In this document: piece after piece, positions 33,182 through 41,822 of the stretch | Numbering within the stretch: the first letter of the stretch is position 1 | Layout: each line of letters opens with the position of its first letter | NCBI RefSeq assembly: GCF_003053725.1 | Contig: NZ_QAYC01000009.1 | Location: 62,001-126,000 of the forward strand | Length of the DNA stretch: 64,000 bases | DNA from: Rhodovulum kholense | Lineage (GTDB): Bacteria > Pseudomonadota > Alphaproteobacteria > Rhodobacterales > Rhodobacteraceae | Direction of reading: 5' to 3' | Notes under the pieces: model-generated | Databases searched by the model: none | Told to the model about the DNA's origin: nothing | What the model saw: the letters and a program-made list of their open reading frames with translations, nothing else | Position numbers and translations under genes: made by a program

Positions 33182-34510
33182 TCAGCGCAACGCCTCGACC
33201 AGGAAAAGCGACAGCTGCGGCAGGCCCGCCACCACGGCAAGACCCAGAAGACTCGTCAGCAGGAAGGGCGCCGCCCCCCGCGCGATCTGCTCGATGGAGA
33301 GCCGGGTCACGTTGGCCGCCACATAAAGGTTGATGCCGACCGGCGGGGTGAAAAGCCCGATGGCCAGGTTGACCATCACTACCACCCCGAACCAGACCGG
33401 GTCCCAGCCCATCTCGCGCATCACCGGCAGAAAGATCGGCAGCGATATGAACATCACCGTGATCGCATCCATGAACATGCCCGCGACCAGCAGGATCACC
33501 ATGATCGCCAGCAGGATGACCCATTGGTTGTCGCTCAGCCCCAGCAGCGCGCCGGAATAGGTGCCGACCAGATCCTCGACCGTCACCACCCAGCCGAAGA
33601 GCCCGGCATAGGCCACGACCAGCATCACCACCGCCGAGGATGCGGCGGCGTCGGCCAGCGCCTCGTAAAGCCCGCGAAGGGTCAGGGTCCGGTAGGCCAG
33701 CGCGCCGACGCCCAGCGCATAGACGGTGGCGACAAGTGCGGCCTCGGTCGGGGTGAAGACGCCCGAATAGATGCCGCCAAGAATGACAAGAGGCGTCAGA
33801 AGGCCCCAGAACGCCTCGCGGAAGGCGGCGGCCAGCCTCTGGCGGTAAGGCAGCCCGGCATGGGGCGTGGGGCTCAGCGCATCAAGCGCCTCGCGTCCGC
33901 CCCCGCGCCGCCCGGCGAAGGGCAGCGTCGCCAGCATCACCAGCCCCATGAACAGCCCCGGCAGCACGGCGGCGATGAAGAGCTGCGAGATCGAGGTCTC
34001 GGCGATCACCCCGTAGATCACAAGCCCGATCGAGGGCGGGATGACGATGGACAGCGCCGCCCCGGTGCAGACAAGGCCCGCCGCATAGGCACGGTCATAG
34101 CCGTCTTCCTCCATCCCCTTGACGATCATCGGCCCGATGGCCGCGACCGAGGCCGGGCCCGAACCGCTGACCGCGCCCCAGAACAGGCAGACCACGGTGC
34201 CGACGACCCCCATGCCGCCCGGCATCGACCCGATCAGCACCCGGAAGAAGCGGATCATCCGCTCGGCGATCCCGAGCGTGCCCATCAGCGTGCCCGCCAG
34301 GATGAAGAACGGGATCGCCAGCAGCGAGAACTTGGTGACGCCGGCCGCGATCAGATCGCCCGCCAGATCGAAGCCGAAGCCCATCTGTCCCATCGCGTAG
34401 AAGGCCGACAGCCCCAGCGAGAAGGCGACCGGCACCCGCAGCGCCATCAGCACAAAGAACAGGATCACCATCTCGGTGCCCGCGCCGAGACCGGGAAAGA
34501 GATCAAACAT
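33182..34510 (-). CDS. TRAP transporter large permease (DctM type)
   Basis: A 442-residue inner-membrane protein with about twelve helices, the Na+-coupled translocating subunit of a TRAP uptake system. Typical features are the N-terminal VILFFVLMALRVPVAFSLG, the IPFFILAGTLMGTLGIAERM block, and VNLAIGLFTPPVGINLYV near the C terminus. ATG 34510 was chosen (MFDLFPGLG); it overlaps the small permease gene by 8 bp. The substrate depends on the binding protein at 35085. Confidence 0.93.
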   Translation of the reverse strand: MFDLFPGLGAGTEMVILFFVLMALRVPVAFSLGLSAFYAMGQMGFGFDLAGDLIAAGVTKFSLLAIPFFILAGTLMGTLGIAERMIRFFRVLIGSMPGGMGVVGTVVCLFWGAVSGSGPASVAAIGPMIVKGMEEDGYDRAYAAGLVCTGAALSIVIPPSIGLVIYGVIAETSISQLFIAAVLPGLFMGLVMLATLPFAGRRGGGREALDALSPTPHAGLPYRQRLAAAFREAFWGLLTPLVILGGIYSGVFTPTEAALVATVYALGVGALAYRTLTLRGLYEALADAAASSAVVMLVVAYAGLFGWVVTVEDLVGTYSGALLGLSDNQWVILLAIMVILLVAGMFMDAITVMFISLPIFLPVMREMGWDPVWFGVVVMVNLAIGLFTPPVGINLYVAANVTRLSIEQIARGAAPFLLTSLLGLAVVAGLPQLSLFLVEALR

Positions 34511-34997
34511 GGGGCGTCTCCGGCGACACCGTGCCCGAGGCGCCGCCCAGCGCCTCGCGGACATGCTGCAGATAGCGGATCAGGATCAGCGCAAAGCCGA
34601 AGGGCACCGCCGCCTGATAGTACCAGGCCGGGACGCCCAGCGCATAGGACCGCATCCCGTTGCCGTGCAGATTGACCAGCACATCCCAGGACACCCAGGC
34701 CGACAGCGCCAGCAGCAGCGCCGACAGCGCGGCTGCCAGCAAAAACATCGGCTTGCGCAGCACGGGCGGCAAGAGGTCCTGCACCAGCGTGACCGCCAGA
34801 TGCTCGCCCCGCCGCGCGGCGATGGCCGCGCCGAAGACGGTCAGCAGCAGAAAGCCGTTGGTCAGCAGCTCTTCGCTGGCGGCCAGCGAATAATGGGTGC
34901 CGTAGCGCACCACGACATTGGCAAAGCCGATCGCCGTCATGCCCAGAAACAGCAGGGCGCAGACGATCTTCTCGGCCTCTCGAAGCAGGAAGCGCAT
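34503..34997 (-). CDS. TRAP transporter small permease (DctQ type)
   Basis: A 164-residue protein with four membrane helices (for example ALLFLGMTAIGFANVVV and MFLLAAALSALLLALSAWV). The pattern is that of DctQ subunits, including the basic/aromatic AARRGEHLAVTLVQD loop and the WYYQAAVPFGFALILIRY end. DctQ holds the large permease and contacts the binding protein. It overlaps the large subunit gene. Confidence 0.88.
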   Translation of the reverse strand: MRFLLREAEKIVCALLFLGMTAIGFANVVVRYGTHYSLAASEELLTNGFLLLTVFGAAIAARRGEHLAVTLVQDLLPPVLRKPMFLLAAALSALLLALSAWVSWDVLVNLHGNGMRSYALGVPAWYYQAAVPFGFALILIRYLQHVREALGGASGTVSPETPHV

Positions 34998-35031
34998 GGG
35001 CGGGCCTACCGGAATGGACGAAACGCGGTCA

Positions 35032-35077
35032 GGCGCCGGGGTGGGGCCGCCTGTCGGCGACCCCGAGCCCCGGCGCC
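35032..35077 (-). promoter_or_regulatory. Intercistronic stem-loop between dctP-like and dctQ-like genes
   Basis: GGCGCCGGGG (35032-35041) and its perfect complement CCCCGGCGCC (35068-35077) can form a 10-bp stem in the transcript, just after the binding-protein stop. Such structures commonly protect or attenuate so that the binding protein outnumbers its permease. There is no T tract, so full termination is unlikely. Confidence 0.5.
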
Positions 35078-35084
35078 AGCGGGC

Positions 35085-36089
35085 TCAGTTGGTGCCGACG
35101 ATGGCCGACTGGAACGCCTCGACGATCTCGGGGCCGACCTTCCCGGCCCATTTGTCGAAGGCGGGCTTGGTCGCGGCGCGGAACGCCTGCAGTTCCCCGG
35201 CGGTCGGTTCGTAGACCTCCATGCCCTTCTCGCGCAGGAACGCGATGCCCGACGCGGTCGCCTCGCGCGAGATCTGGCGTTGCCAGGCCATCGCCTCCAC
35301 CGCGGCCTTGCGCATCTTCTCCTGGGTATCGGCGTCGAGACTGTCCCATTTCGCCTTCGACACGCCCAGGAAGACCGGATCGTAGGAATAATGCCAGGCG
35401 GTCAGGTATTTCTGCATCTCGTAGACCTGCTGCGGGATGATCACCGCGCCGATCGGGTTTTCCTGCCCGTCAACGACGCCCTGCTGCAGCGCGGTCAGCG
35501 TCTCGGACCATTGCATCTGGGTCGGGTTCGCGCCGAGCGCGTTCATCACGTCGATATACATCGGCCCCGATACCCGCATGTTGAGCCCCTTCATGTCCTC
35601 GGGCGATTTCACCGGGCGGACGTTGTTGGTGAGCTCGCGAAAGCCGTTCTCGCCCCAGGCTAGAACGACGATCCCCTTCTCCAGCAGGATCTTCGCCATC
35701 GTCTCGCCGGGCGCGCCCTGGGTCGTGGCGTCGACCTCGTCATAGGAGCTGTACAGATAGGGCAGCGAGAAGATCGCCATCTCGGGCACCAGAGGCGTCA
35801 CGTTGATCGCCGAGGTCACCACGAGATCCAGCGCCCCGCGCCCGACCATCTCGGCCTGTTTCATCTGGTCGCCGCCCGAAAGCTGCGCATTGGGGAAGAC
35901 CCGAACGGTCATCTCGCCATCCGTCGCCTCGGACAGCAGCTCGCCGAACTTCTCGGCGCCCTTGTGCCAGGTCGTGGTGTCGCCGACATTGTGCGACAGG
36001 CGCAGGGTCTCGGCCGAGGCCGTTCCCAGCATCAGCGCCCCCGCAATCAGGGCGGCCAGCGCCCGCCCTCCCAGTTTCGCAGCCTTCAT
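35085..36089 (-). CDS. TRAP transporter substrate-binding protein (DctP family)
   Basis: A 334-residue periplasmic binding protein. The signal peptide spans residues 1-27 (ALAALIAGALMLGTASA-ETL). The DctP-fold features include the conserved Arg in KGLNMRVSGPMYIDVMNALGANP, which usually ion-pairs with a substrate carboxylate, and ALQQGVVDGQENPI. The substrate is therefore probably an organic acid or a zwitterionic amino compound; it is not determined. GGAGGAG precedes ATG 36089. The operon order is P, Q, M on the minus strand. Confidence 0.92.
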   Translation of the reverse strand: MKAAKLGGRALAALIAGALMLGTASAETLRLSHNVGDTTTWHKGAEKFGELLSEATDGEMTVRVFPNAQLSGGDQMKQAEMVGRGALDLVVTSAINVTPLVPEMAIFSLPYLYSSYDEVDATTQGAPGETMAKILLEKGIVVLAWGENGFRELTNNVRPVKSPEDMKGLNMRVSGPMYIDVMNALGANPTQMQWSETLTALQQGVVDGQENPIGAVIIPQQVYEMQKYLTAWHYSYDPVFLGVSKAKWDSLDADTQEKMRKAAVEAMAWQRQISREATASGIAFLREKGMEVYEPTAGELQAFRAATKPAFDKWAGKVGPEIVEAFQSAIVGTN

Positions 36090-36114
36090 GGTTCTCCTCC
36101 GTCTTTTTGCCCGG

Positions 36115-36149
36115 CCCTGTGGCGCGGTGCCCGATGGCGGGCCACAGGG
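36115..36149. promoter_or_regulatory. Inverted repeat upstream of the TRAP operon
   Basis: CCCTGTGGC (36115-36123) and GCCACAGGG (36141-36149) form a perfect 9-bp inverted repeat with a 17-bp spacer, starting 26 bp before the binding-protein gene in a 286-bp divergent gap. It could be an operator or a leader hairpin. I saw nothing else definite in this gap. Confidence 0.4.
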
Positions 36150-36375
36150 ACCCGCGGGCAACATCAAGACCAGAAGCCGGACCATGGCACAAGCCGTCAG
36201 ACGCCCCGTCACGGTGCGGGGCCTTGCATCATGTCAGCACAGGACGCCCCGGCAGCGCCTCGGCGAGAGCTTGCCCGGACGGCGCGGCACCGATTGCCCC
36301 GGGCGGCATTTCCTGCAATCGAGGGGACAAGCACGACGCGGGTCCCCGCGCGCCCCACGCATCCGGAGGATCGGC

Positions 36376-37539
36376 ATGCCCACATTCCGCACCCCCTGGC
36401 GCGGCGCCGCAGCGGCCTTTGCGCTGAACGGCTTCCTTCTCGGCGCCTGGGCCTCACGCGTGCCCGCCGTGGCCGAGCGTCATGGCCTGTCCGAGGCCGA
36501 GCTTGGCTTCATGATCCTGCTGATGGGGCTTGGGGCGCTGGTCTCCTTCCCGCTGGCCGGGCGCCTCAGCGACGCGCTGGGCGCGGTGCGCCTAACCCGG
36601 CGGATGGCCCCGGTCTATCTGCTGAGCCTCGTTCTCGCCGGTCTGGCCCCCAGCCCCCTGACGCTGGGCGCGGCGCTGGTCCTGTTCGGCGCGGCCCATG
36701 GCGCGATGGATGTGGCCATGAACGGCTGGGCCGCCGAGGTCGAACGCCAGATGGGCCGCTCGGTCATGTCCTCGATCCACGCGATGTGGAGCTTCGGCGC
36801 CGGGATCGGCGCGGCATCGGGGCTGGCGGCGGTCGGCCTCGGCCTGTCGGTCGGACTGCATTTCGCGCTGGCCGCCCTGGCCATCGGGGCCGCGATGGGC
36901 CCCTTCCTGTCGGTCCCCTGGACCTCGCGTATCGCCCCGCGCCGGGGCCGGGCGCCGGTCTTCGCGCTGCCCCGCGGGCCGCTGATCCTGGTCGGGCTGA
37001 TCGCGCTGTCCTCGGGCTTCGGCGAGGGCGCCATGGTCGACTGGAGCGCGATCCTGCTGCGCGAGGGCATCGGCGCCACCGAGGCGCGCGCGGCGCTGGG
37101 CTATACGGTTTATTCGGCCAGCATGGTGGCGATGCGGCTTTGCGCCGACCGTCTGGTGGTCCGGCTCGGGCCGGGACCGGTCGCGCGGGCGGGCGGGCTG
37201 ACGGCGGCGCTGGGCGTGGCGCTCGTCACCGGGCCGATGAGCTTTCCGCTGGCGCTGGCCGGGTTCGCGCTGATGGGGCTGGGGCTTGCGGTGCTGGTGC
37301 CTTTGGCCTTCAGCCGCGCCGCCGCCGACCCCGAGATCCCGCCCGGTCAGGCCATCGCCTCGGTCGCGACCATGGGCTACGGGTCGGTTCTGATGGGGCC
37401 GGCCCTGATCGGGCTGATCGCCGAGGCGACCTCGCTGCGGCTGGCCTTCATGCTGCTGGGGCTGGGCGCGCTTCTGGCCGCGACCCTTGCGCCGGTGCTC
37501 GGCGGCAAGGGGACCCGGCCCGTGGCGGCAACCCCCTAG
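36376..37539 (+). CDS. MFS transporter (YbjJ/FucP-like)
   Basis: A 387-residue twelve-helix major facilitator. Motifs include the N-terminal FALNGFLLGAWASRVPAVAERHGLSE, the loop GRLSDALGAVR (MFS motif A-like) and NGWAAEVERQMGRSVMSSIHAMWSFG, which is typical of the YbjJ/fucose permease-like branch. GGAGG precedes ATG 36376. The substrate is unknown. Its 3' end overlaps the convergent oxidase gene by 4 bp. Confidence 0.88.
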   Translation: MPTFRTPWRGAAAAFALNGFLLGAWASRVPAVAERHGLSEAELGFMILLMGLGALVSFPLAGRLSDALGAVRLTRRMAPVYLLSLVLAGLAPSPLTLGAALVLFGAAHGAMDVAMNGWAAEVERQMGRSVMSSIHAMWSFGAGIGAASGLAAVGLGLSVGLHFALAALAIGAAMGPFLSVPWTSRIAPRRGRAPVFALPRGPLILVGLIALSSGFGEGAMVDWSAILLREGIGATEARAALGYTVYSASMVAMRLCADRLVVRLGPGPVARAGGLTAALGVALVTGPMSFPLALAGFALMGLGLAVLVPLAFSRAAADPEIPPGQAIASVATMGYGSVLMGPALIGLIAEATSLRLAFMLLGLGALLAATLAPVLGGKGTRPVAATP

Positions 37540-38813
37540 GAGATCATGTCCTTCAGCCGGAAGTAGGCGCCCACCACCGGCAGGAACCAGGGCTTGCCGG
37601 TATTGAACGGGATCGGCGGCCAGTCGAGCCCGTTCAGCGGGTTGGTATCGTCCCGCCCCATCGCGATATCGGCCAGCGCCGCGCCGATCAGCGTCGACAT
37701 CTGCGCGCCATGGCCGGAATAGCCCATGCCATAGATCATGCCGTCGGCCTGCCCGGCCCGCGGGAAGCGGTCCTTGGTCATGCCCACGAGCCCGCCCCAG
37801 CAATGGTCGATCTCGACCCGGGCCAGATCGGGGAAGATTGCCGCCATCGAGGCGCGCAGGATCTTGCCCGATTTCGCGTCCGAGCGCTGGTCGGACACCG
37901 CCGAGAACCGCGCCCGGCCGCCGAAGATCAGCCGGTTGTCGGGCGACAGTCGGAAATAGTTGCCGACATTCATCGAGGTCACGCAGGTCCGGTTGCCGGG
38001 CATGGCCCGCGCGGCTTCCTCGGTGCTCAGCGGCCGGGTCGCGACGATGTAGGACCCGACCGACAGGATGCGGCGCCGGAAATAGCCGAAGGTCCGGGGC
38101 GTGTAGGCGCCGGTCGCGAGGATCACCCGGTCGGCGGTCAGCGTGCCCTTGGGCGTCGTCACGGCCCAGCCCGTCACGCCCTTTTCGCGTGCCGTCACCG
38201 GCGCGCCTTCCCAGATGACCGCGCCGTGCCGCCGGGCGGCCTCGGCCAGCCCGGTCACATAGCGGCCCATGTGCATCATCGCCGATTTCGGAAAAAGCAC
38301 CGCGCCGTGAAATGCCTCGGACCCGACCTCGCCCGCCAGATCGGCGCGTTCCAGCCATCGCGTCTCGGGGTCGACCTCGCGGTTGATCAGCTCGTAATTC
38401 GCCTTCAGCCCGTCCACATGGCCGGGCTTCGAGGCAAGCTTCAGCTTGCCCGACCAGCGGAAATCGCAGTCGATGCCCTCTTCCTGCGTGATCGCCTCGA
38501 TCATCCGGATCGAGGCATCATAGGCCTTGTAAAGTCGGTGCGCGGCCTCGGCGCCCAGCGCCGCCTTGGCCTCGGCATAGCCATGGGCAACGCCGTTGTT
38601 CAGATGCCCGCCATTGCGCCCCGACCCGCCCGCGCCGACATGGGCGGCCTCGAGCAGCGCGACCCTGACGCCCGCCTTGGCCAGCTGCCGCGCCGCGTTC
38701 AGCCCGGTGAAGCCGCCGCCGATCACCGCCACGTCGAAACGCCCCGAGACCTTGTCGGGGCAGGCACCCGCAAAGCGCGGCGCGGTCTCGTGCCAGTACG
38801 AGGAATAGTCCAT
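37536..38813 (-). CDS. DAO-family FAD oxidoreductase (gamma-glutamylputrescine-oxidase-like)
   Basis: A 425-residue flavoprotein that oxidises a primary or secondary amine or amino acid, probably with H2O2 release. The FAD-binding motif DVAVIGGGFTGLNAARQLAKAG and the GGSGRNGGHLNNG loop are as in PuuB/OrdL proteins. The C-terminal CWGGLVGMTKDRFPRAG and YGMGYSGHGAQMSTLIG close the FAD site. ATG 38813 (MDYSSYWHET) was chosen; the W/SYW start is usual in this group. It is followed upstream on the same strand by a type-II HAD hydrolase 13 bp away, suggesting one transcript. Confidence 0.88.
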   Translation of the reverse strand: MDYSSYWHETAPRFAGACPDKVSGRFDVAVIGGGFTGLNAARQLAKAGVRVALLEAAHVGAGGSGRNGGHLNNGVAHGYAEAKAALGAEAAHRLYKAYDASIRMIEAITQEEGIDCDFRWSGKLKLASKPGHVDGLKANYELINREVDPETRWLERADLAGEVGSEAFHGAVLFPKSAMMHMGRYVTGLAEAARRHGAVIWEGAPVTAREKGVTGWAVTTPKGTLTADRVILATGAYTPRTFGYFRRRILSVGSYIVATRPLSTEEAARAMPGNRTCVTSMNVGNYFRLSPDNRLIFGGRARFSAVSDQRSDAKSGKILRASMAAIFPDLARVEIDHCWGGLVGMTKDRFPRAGQADGMIYGMGYSGHGAQMSTLIGAALADIAMGRDDTNPLNGLDWPPIPFNTGKPWFLPVVGAYFRLKDMIS

Positions 38814-38826
38814 CGCCCGTCTCCGC

Positions 38827-39492
38827 CTAAAGCCCGACGACGCCGGCCAGCCCCGAGATGTCCTTGATCTCGGTATAGCCGTAATAGGGGTTCGCCGGTT
38901 CATGGCCGCGATTGACCCAGACCTTGTTGACGATGCCCAGATCATGCGCCGTCATCAGGTCGTAGCGGAAAGACGAGGACACATGCAGGATGTCCTCGGG
39001 CCCGACGCCGAGGCTGTCGAGCATGTATTCGAACCCGCGCATCCGGGGCTTGTAAGACCGGGCGTCCTCGGCGGTGAAGACATGGGCGAAGGGCGCGCCC
39101 AGCCGGGCCACGTTCTGGTGGATCTGCGCATTGTCGGCATTCGACAGGATCACCAGCGGAATTTCCTGCGCCACCTTCGAAAGCCCCGCCGGCACGTCGG
39201 GATGCGGGCCCCAGCTCGGCACCAGATCGTAGATCCTGGCGGCCTCGGCCGGGTCGAAGGGCAGACCGTTGGCCTTGCAGGTCCGCTCGACCGCATTATG
39301 GACGACCTCGGCATAGGGCTTCCAGGCGCCCAGCACCTCGTCCAGCCGGTAAGCCGCGAAATTCCTGATGAATTTCGCCAGTTTCCCGGGCGACAGACGG
39401 GGGCCCCAGATTTCGGTGGCGGCCTCGGCCATCGCGAAATGGATCAGCGTGCCGTGACAATCGAAGGTGATGTATTTCGGGCGGAAGGTCAT
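38827..39492 (-). CDS. Haloacid dehalogenase-like hydrolase, type II (copy 1)
   Basis: A 221-residue HAD enzyme of the type-II (L-2-haloacid dehalogenase-like) subfamily. The nucleophile motif is TFDCHGTLI, motif II is VILSNADN, the Lys is in DARSYKPRMRGFEYM, and the fourth motif HVSSSFRYDLMTAH replaces the SSNxxD of true haloacid dehalogenases. That change makes halide release uncertain; phosphatase or another hydrolysis is possible. A paralogue is at 44382. It is cotranscribed with the DAO oxidase. Confidence 0.85.
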   Translation of the reverse strand: MTFRPKYITFDCHGTLIHFAMAEAATEIWGPRLSPGKLAKFIRNFAAYRLDEVLGAWKPYAEVVHNAVERTCKANGLPFDPAEAARIYDLVPSWGPHPDVPAGLSKVAQEIPLVILSNADNAQIHQNVARLGAPFAHVFTAEDARSYKPRMRGFEYMLDSLGVGPEDILHVSSSFRYDLMTAHDLGIVNKVWVNRGHEPANPYYGYTEIKDISGLAGVVGL

Positions 39493-39717
39493 GGGGGTCT
39501 CCGGTCAGTTCGGCCAGAGCATGCGCCCGCCGCCACGGAAGACCTTGCCGCCTTTGCCCGCAGGGGCGCATGAAATTGCGTATCACCCCCGGGCTGCGGC
39601 AGGTCGTGCCGCCAGAGCACCGAGAACGGCCGCATCGCGCGGGGCGCCCCGGGCATTCTGGGGACAGCGCCGCGGAGCCCCTGCCCCGCCCCACCCCGGA
39701 ACCGGATCAAAGACCCC

Positions 39718-40827
39718 ATGCCCCCCGAACTGATGCTTGCCCATCTCGTCGCCTTCCGCACCGTCGTCGGACGGCCGAACGGGGCGCTGATCGACTTCGT
39801 CCGCGACTATCTGATCGAGAACGGCGTGCCGTTTTCGGTGATCGCAGGCCCCGAGGGCGACCGGTTCAACCTCTTCGCCAGCATCGGCCCCGTGGGCGTG
39901 CCGGGCTATATCCTGTCGGGCCATGTCGATGTCGTCCCCGCGGGCGAGCCGGACTGGCGGGCCGATCCCTTCACCCTGCGCGAAGAGGCCGGACGGCTGA
40001 TCGGGCGCGGCGCCTGCGACATGAAGGGGTTCGTCGCCGCCGTGCTGTCGGCGGTGCCCGATCTGGCCCGGCGCGAGCTGGCCGCGCCGATCCACATCGC
40101 GCTTTCCTATGACGAAGAGGCCGGCTGCCTTGGCGTGCCGCATCTGATCAAGCGACTGCCGACGCTTTGCGCGGCACCTCTGGGCTGTATCGTCGGCGAG
40201 CCGACCGGGCTGGTGCCGGTGCTGCGCCACAAGGGCAAGGCGACGATCCGGGTCTCGGCCGAAGGCATCTCGGGGCACAGCTCGCGCCCCGATCTGGGCT
40301 GCAACGCGATCCACCGGCTGATCCCGGTCCTGACCGCGGCCCGCGCGCAGTCGGCCGCGCTCGAGTCCGGGGCGCAGGACGCGCATTTCGCCCCGCCCTG
40401 GTCGACGCTGCAGGTCGGCACCGTTTCGGGCGGGCAGGCGGTCAATATCCTGCCGGCCGCGGCCGAGGCAATGATCGAGGCGCGCGCCATCGCGGGCGTC
40501 GATCCGCAGGGGTTGCTGGGCCCGGTCGTCGCGGCCGCGGGCGAGGGCGTGACGGTCGAGCTTCAGTCCACCTACCCCGCGCTCTCGCTTGACGAAACAA
40601 GCCCGCTGGCCGTGCTCGCCGCCGAACTCTCGGAAAATGCGCCGCTTTCCGCGGTCAGTTTCGGGACCGAGGCCGGGCTTTTCCAGGCGGCGGGGGTGCC
40701 ATCGGTCGTCTGCGGCCCCGGCGACATCGCCCGTGCCCACAAGCCCGAGGAATATCTGACGGTGGATGAACTTCACGCCGCCCGGGCGATGGTGCTGCGG
40801 CTCGGCGACCGGCTTGGCGCCGTCTGA
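39718..40827 (+). CDS. Acetylornithine deacetylase (ArgE/M20 family)
   Basis: A 369-residue M20 metallohydrolase resembling ArgE, which cleaves N-acetylornithine. Motifs are SGHVDVVPAGEPDWRADPF (zinc His and catalytic Asp), GRGACDMKGFVAAVL, and the catalytic Glu pair in ALSYDEEAGCLG, followed by the dimerisation domain HKGKATIRVSAEG. The C-terminal zinc His is in GDIARAHKPEEYL. Because the neighbours are catabolic, it may deacylate another N-acyl amino acid instead of serving arginine synthesis. Confidence 0.85.
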   Translation: MPPELMLAHLVAFRTVVGRPNGALIDFVRDYLIENGVPFSVIAGPEGDRFNLFASIGPVGVPGYILSGHVDVVPAGEPDWRADPFTLREEAGRLIGRGACDMKGFVAAVLSAVPDLARRELAAPIHIALSYDEEAGCLGVPHLIKRLPTLCAAPLGCIVGEPTGLVPVLRHKGKATIRVSAEGISGHSSRPDLGCNAIHRLIPVLTAARAQSAALESGAQDAHFAPPWSTLQVGTVSGGQAVNILPAAAEAMIEARAIAGVDPQGLLGPVVAAAGEGVTVELQSTYPALSLDETSPLAVLAAELSENAPLSAVSFGTEAGLFQAAGVPSVVCGPGDIARAHKPEEYLTVDELHAARAMVLRLGDRLGAV

Positions 40828-40991
40828 ACGCAGCATATCGTGTCGCGCGGGCCGGGCGCATGACAGGAAAATGCCGCCCGGTCCGGCGATCCGGTGGCTT
40901 CTGCCGGGATCGCGCCCCTAGCCTTCGGGACAGGGGGCGCCCCGGCGACCGACCCGGCACCCGACCCGGCGCCCGAACGGATGGAGGTTCA

Positions 40992-41804
40992 ATGATCCCG
41001 ATCGTGCCTTTCGACGACAGCCATCTGGCGGATGGCGTGCGGCTCTCGCAGCAGGCGGGCTGGCCGCATCGGCGCGAGGACTGGGCGCTGGTCCTGTCGG
41101 TCTCGACCGGCGTGGCTGCGCTCGACGCCGAGGGCCGCGTCGTGGGCACCGCCTTCTGCTCCGCCTTCGGGGACCGCGCCGCGCTGAACATGATCATCGT
41201 CGATGCGGCGTTGCGCGGACAGGGGCTCGGCCGCCGTCTGATGGAGGCGGTGATCGCGCTTGCCGGCGACCGCGCGCTGTCGCTGGTCGCAACCCCCGAG
41301 GGCCGCCCGCTTTACGAAAAGCTGGGCTTTGCCGCCACCGGCGAGATCGTGCAGCATCAGGGCGAGGTGGTCCGCCATCTGCCGTCGCCGGGCCTGCCCG
41401 TGCGAACCGGGGGGACCGACGACCTCGACCGGATCGCCGCGATGGACCGGGCCGCGACCGGCGCCGACCGGCGCGCGCTGCTGACAAGGATCGCGGCCTC
41501 GGGCCAGATCCTGATGGCCGAGGGCGGCTTTGCGATGCTGCGCGCGTTCGGCCGGGGCACCGTTCTGGGCCCGCTTGCAGCCGACAGTCCGCTGACCGCC
41601 CGGGCGCTGATCGCGGCCGCCGCCCAGGGGATGCCCGGACGGTTCTTGCGGGTCGACACCCGGCCCGGCCTTGGCCTCGGGCCGCTTCTGAACGAAATCG
41701 GCCTGCCGCATGTGGGCGGCGGGACCGAAATGCACCGGGGCCCCGCCCCCCGGCGCGACGACAGTTTCACAACCTATGCCCTCGCCTCGCAGGCGCTGGG
41801 CTGA
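40992..41804 (+). CDS. GNAT-family acetyltransferase
   Basis: A 270-residue protein with one GNAT domain in the first half. The acetyl-CoA loop is LRGQGLGRRLMEAVIALAG (residues about 75-93), followed by GRPLYEKLGFAATG. The second half (from about residue 140) resembles the extra domain of two-part GNATs (LDRIAAMDRAATGADRRALL). ATG 40992 lies just after GGAGG. Acceptor unknown. The aminotransferase gene follows after 18 bp, so they are likely cotranscribed. Confidence 0.83.
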   Translation: MIPIVPFDDSHLADGVRLSQQAGWPHRREDWALVLSVSTGVAALDAEGRVVGTAFCSAFGDRAALNMIIVDAALRGQGLGRRLMEAVIALAGDRALSLVATPEGRPLYEKLGFAATGEIVQHQGEVVRHLPSPGLPVRTGGTDDLDRIAAMDRAATGADRRALLTRIAASGQILMAEGGFAMLRAFGRGTVLGPLAADSPLTARALIAAAAQGMPGRFLRVDTRPGLGLGPLLNEIGLPHVGGGTEMHRGPAPRRDDSFTTYALASQALG

Positions 41805-41822
41805 ATTTCGGAGACCGCAGCC

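Noticed and set aside
35964-38867. A plus-strand open frame of about 967 codons
   Set aside because: It overlaps the MFS gene in a wrong frame and is antisense to the DAO oxidase; both of those genes are well supported.
40940-40980. Tandem-like GACCCGGC-CCC repeats before the GNAT gene
   Set aside because: Short GC-rich imperfect units expected by composition; no structure or conservation can be shown.
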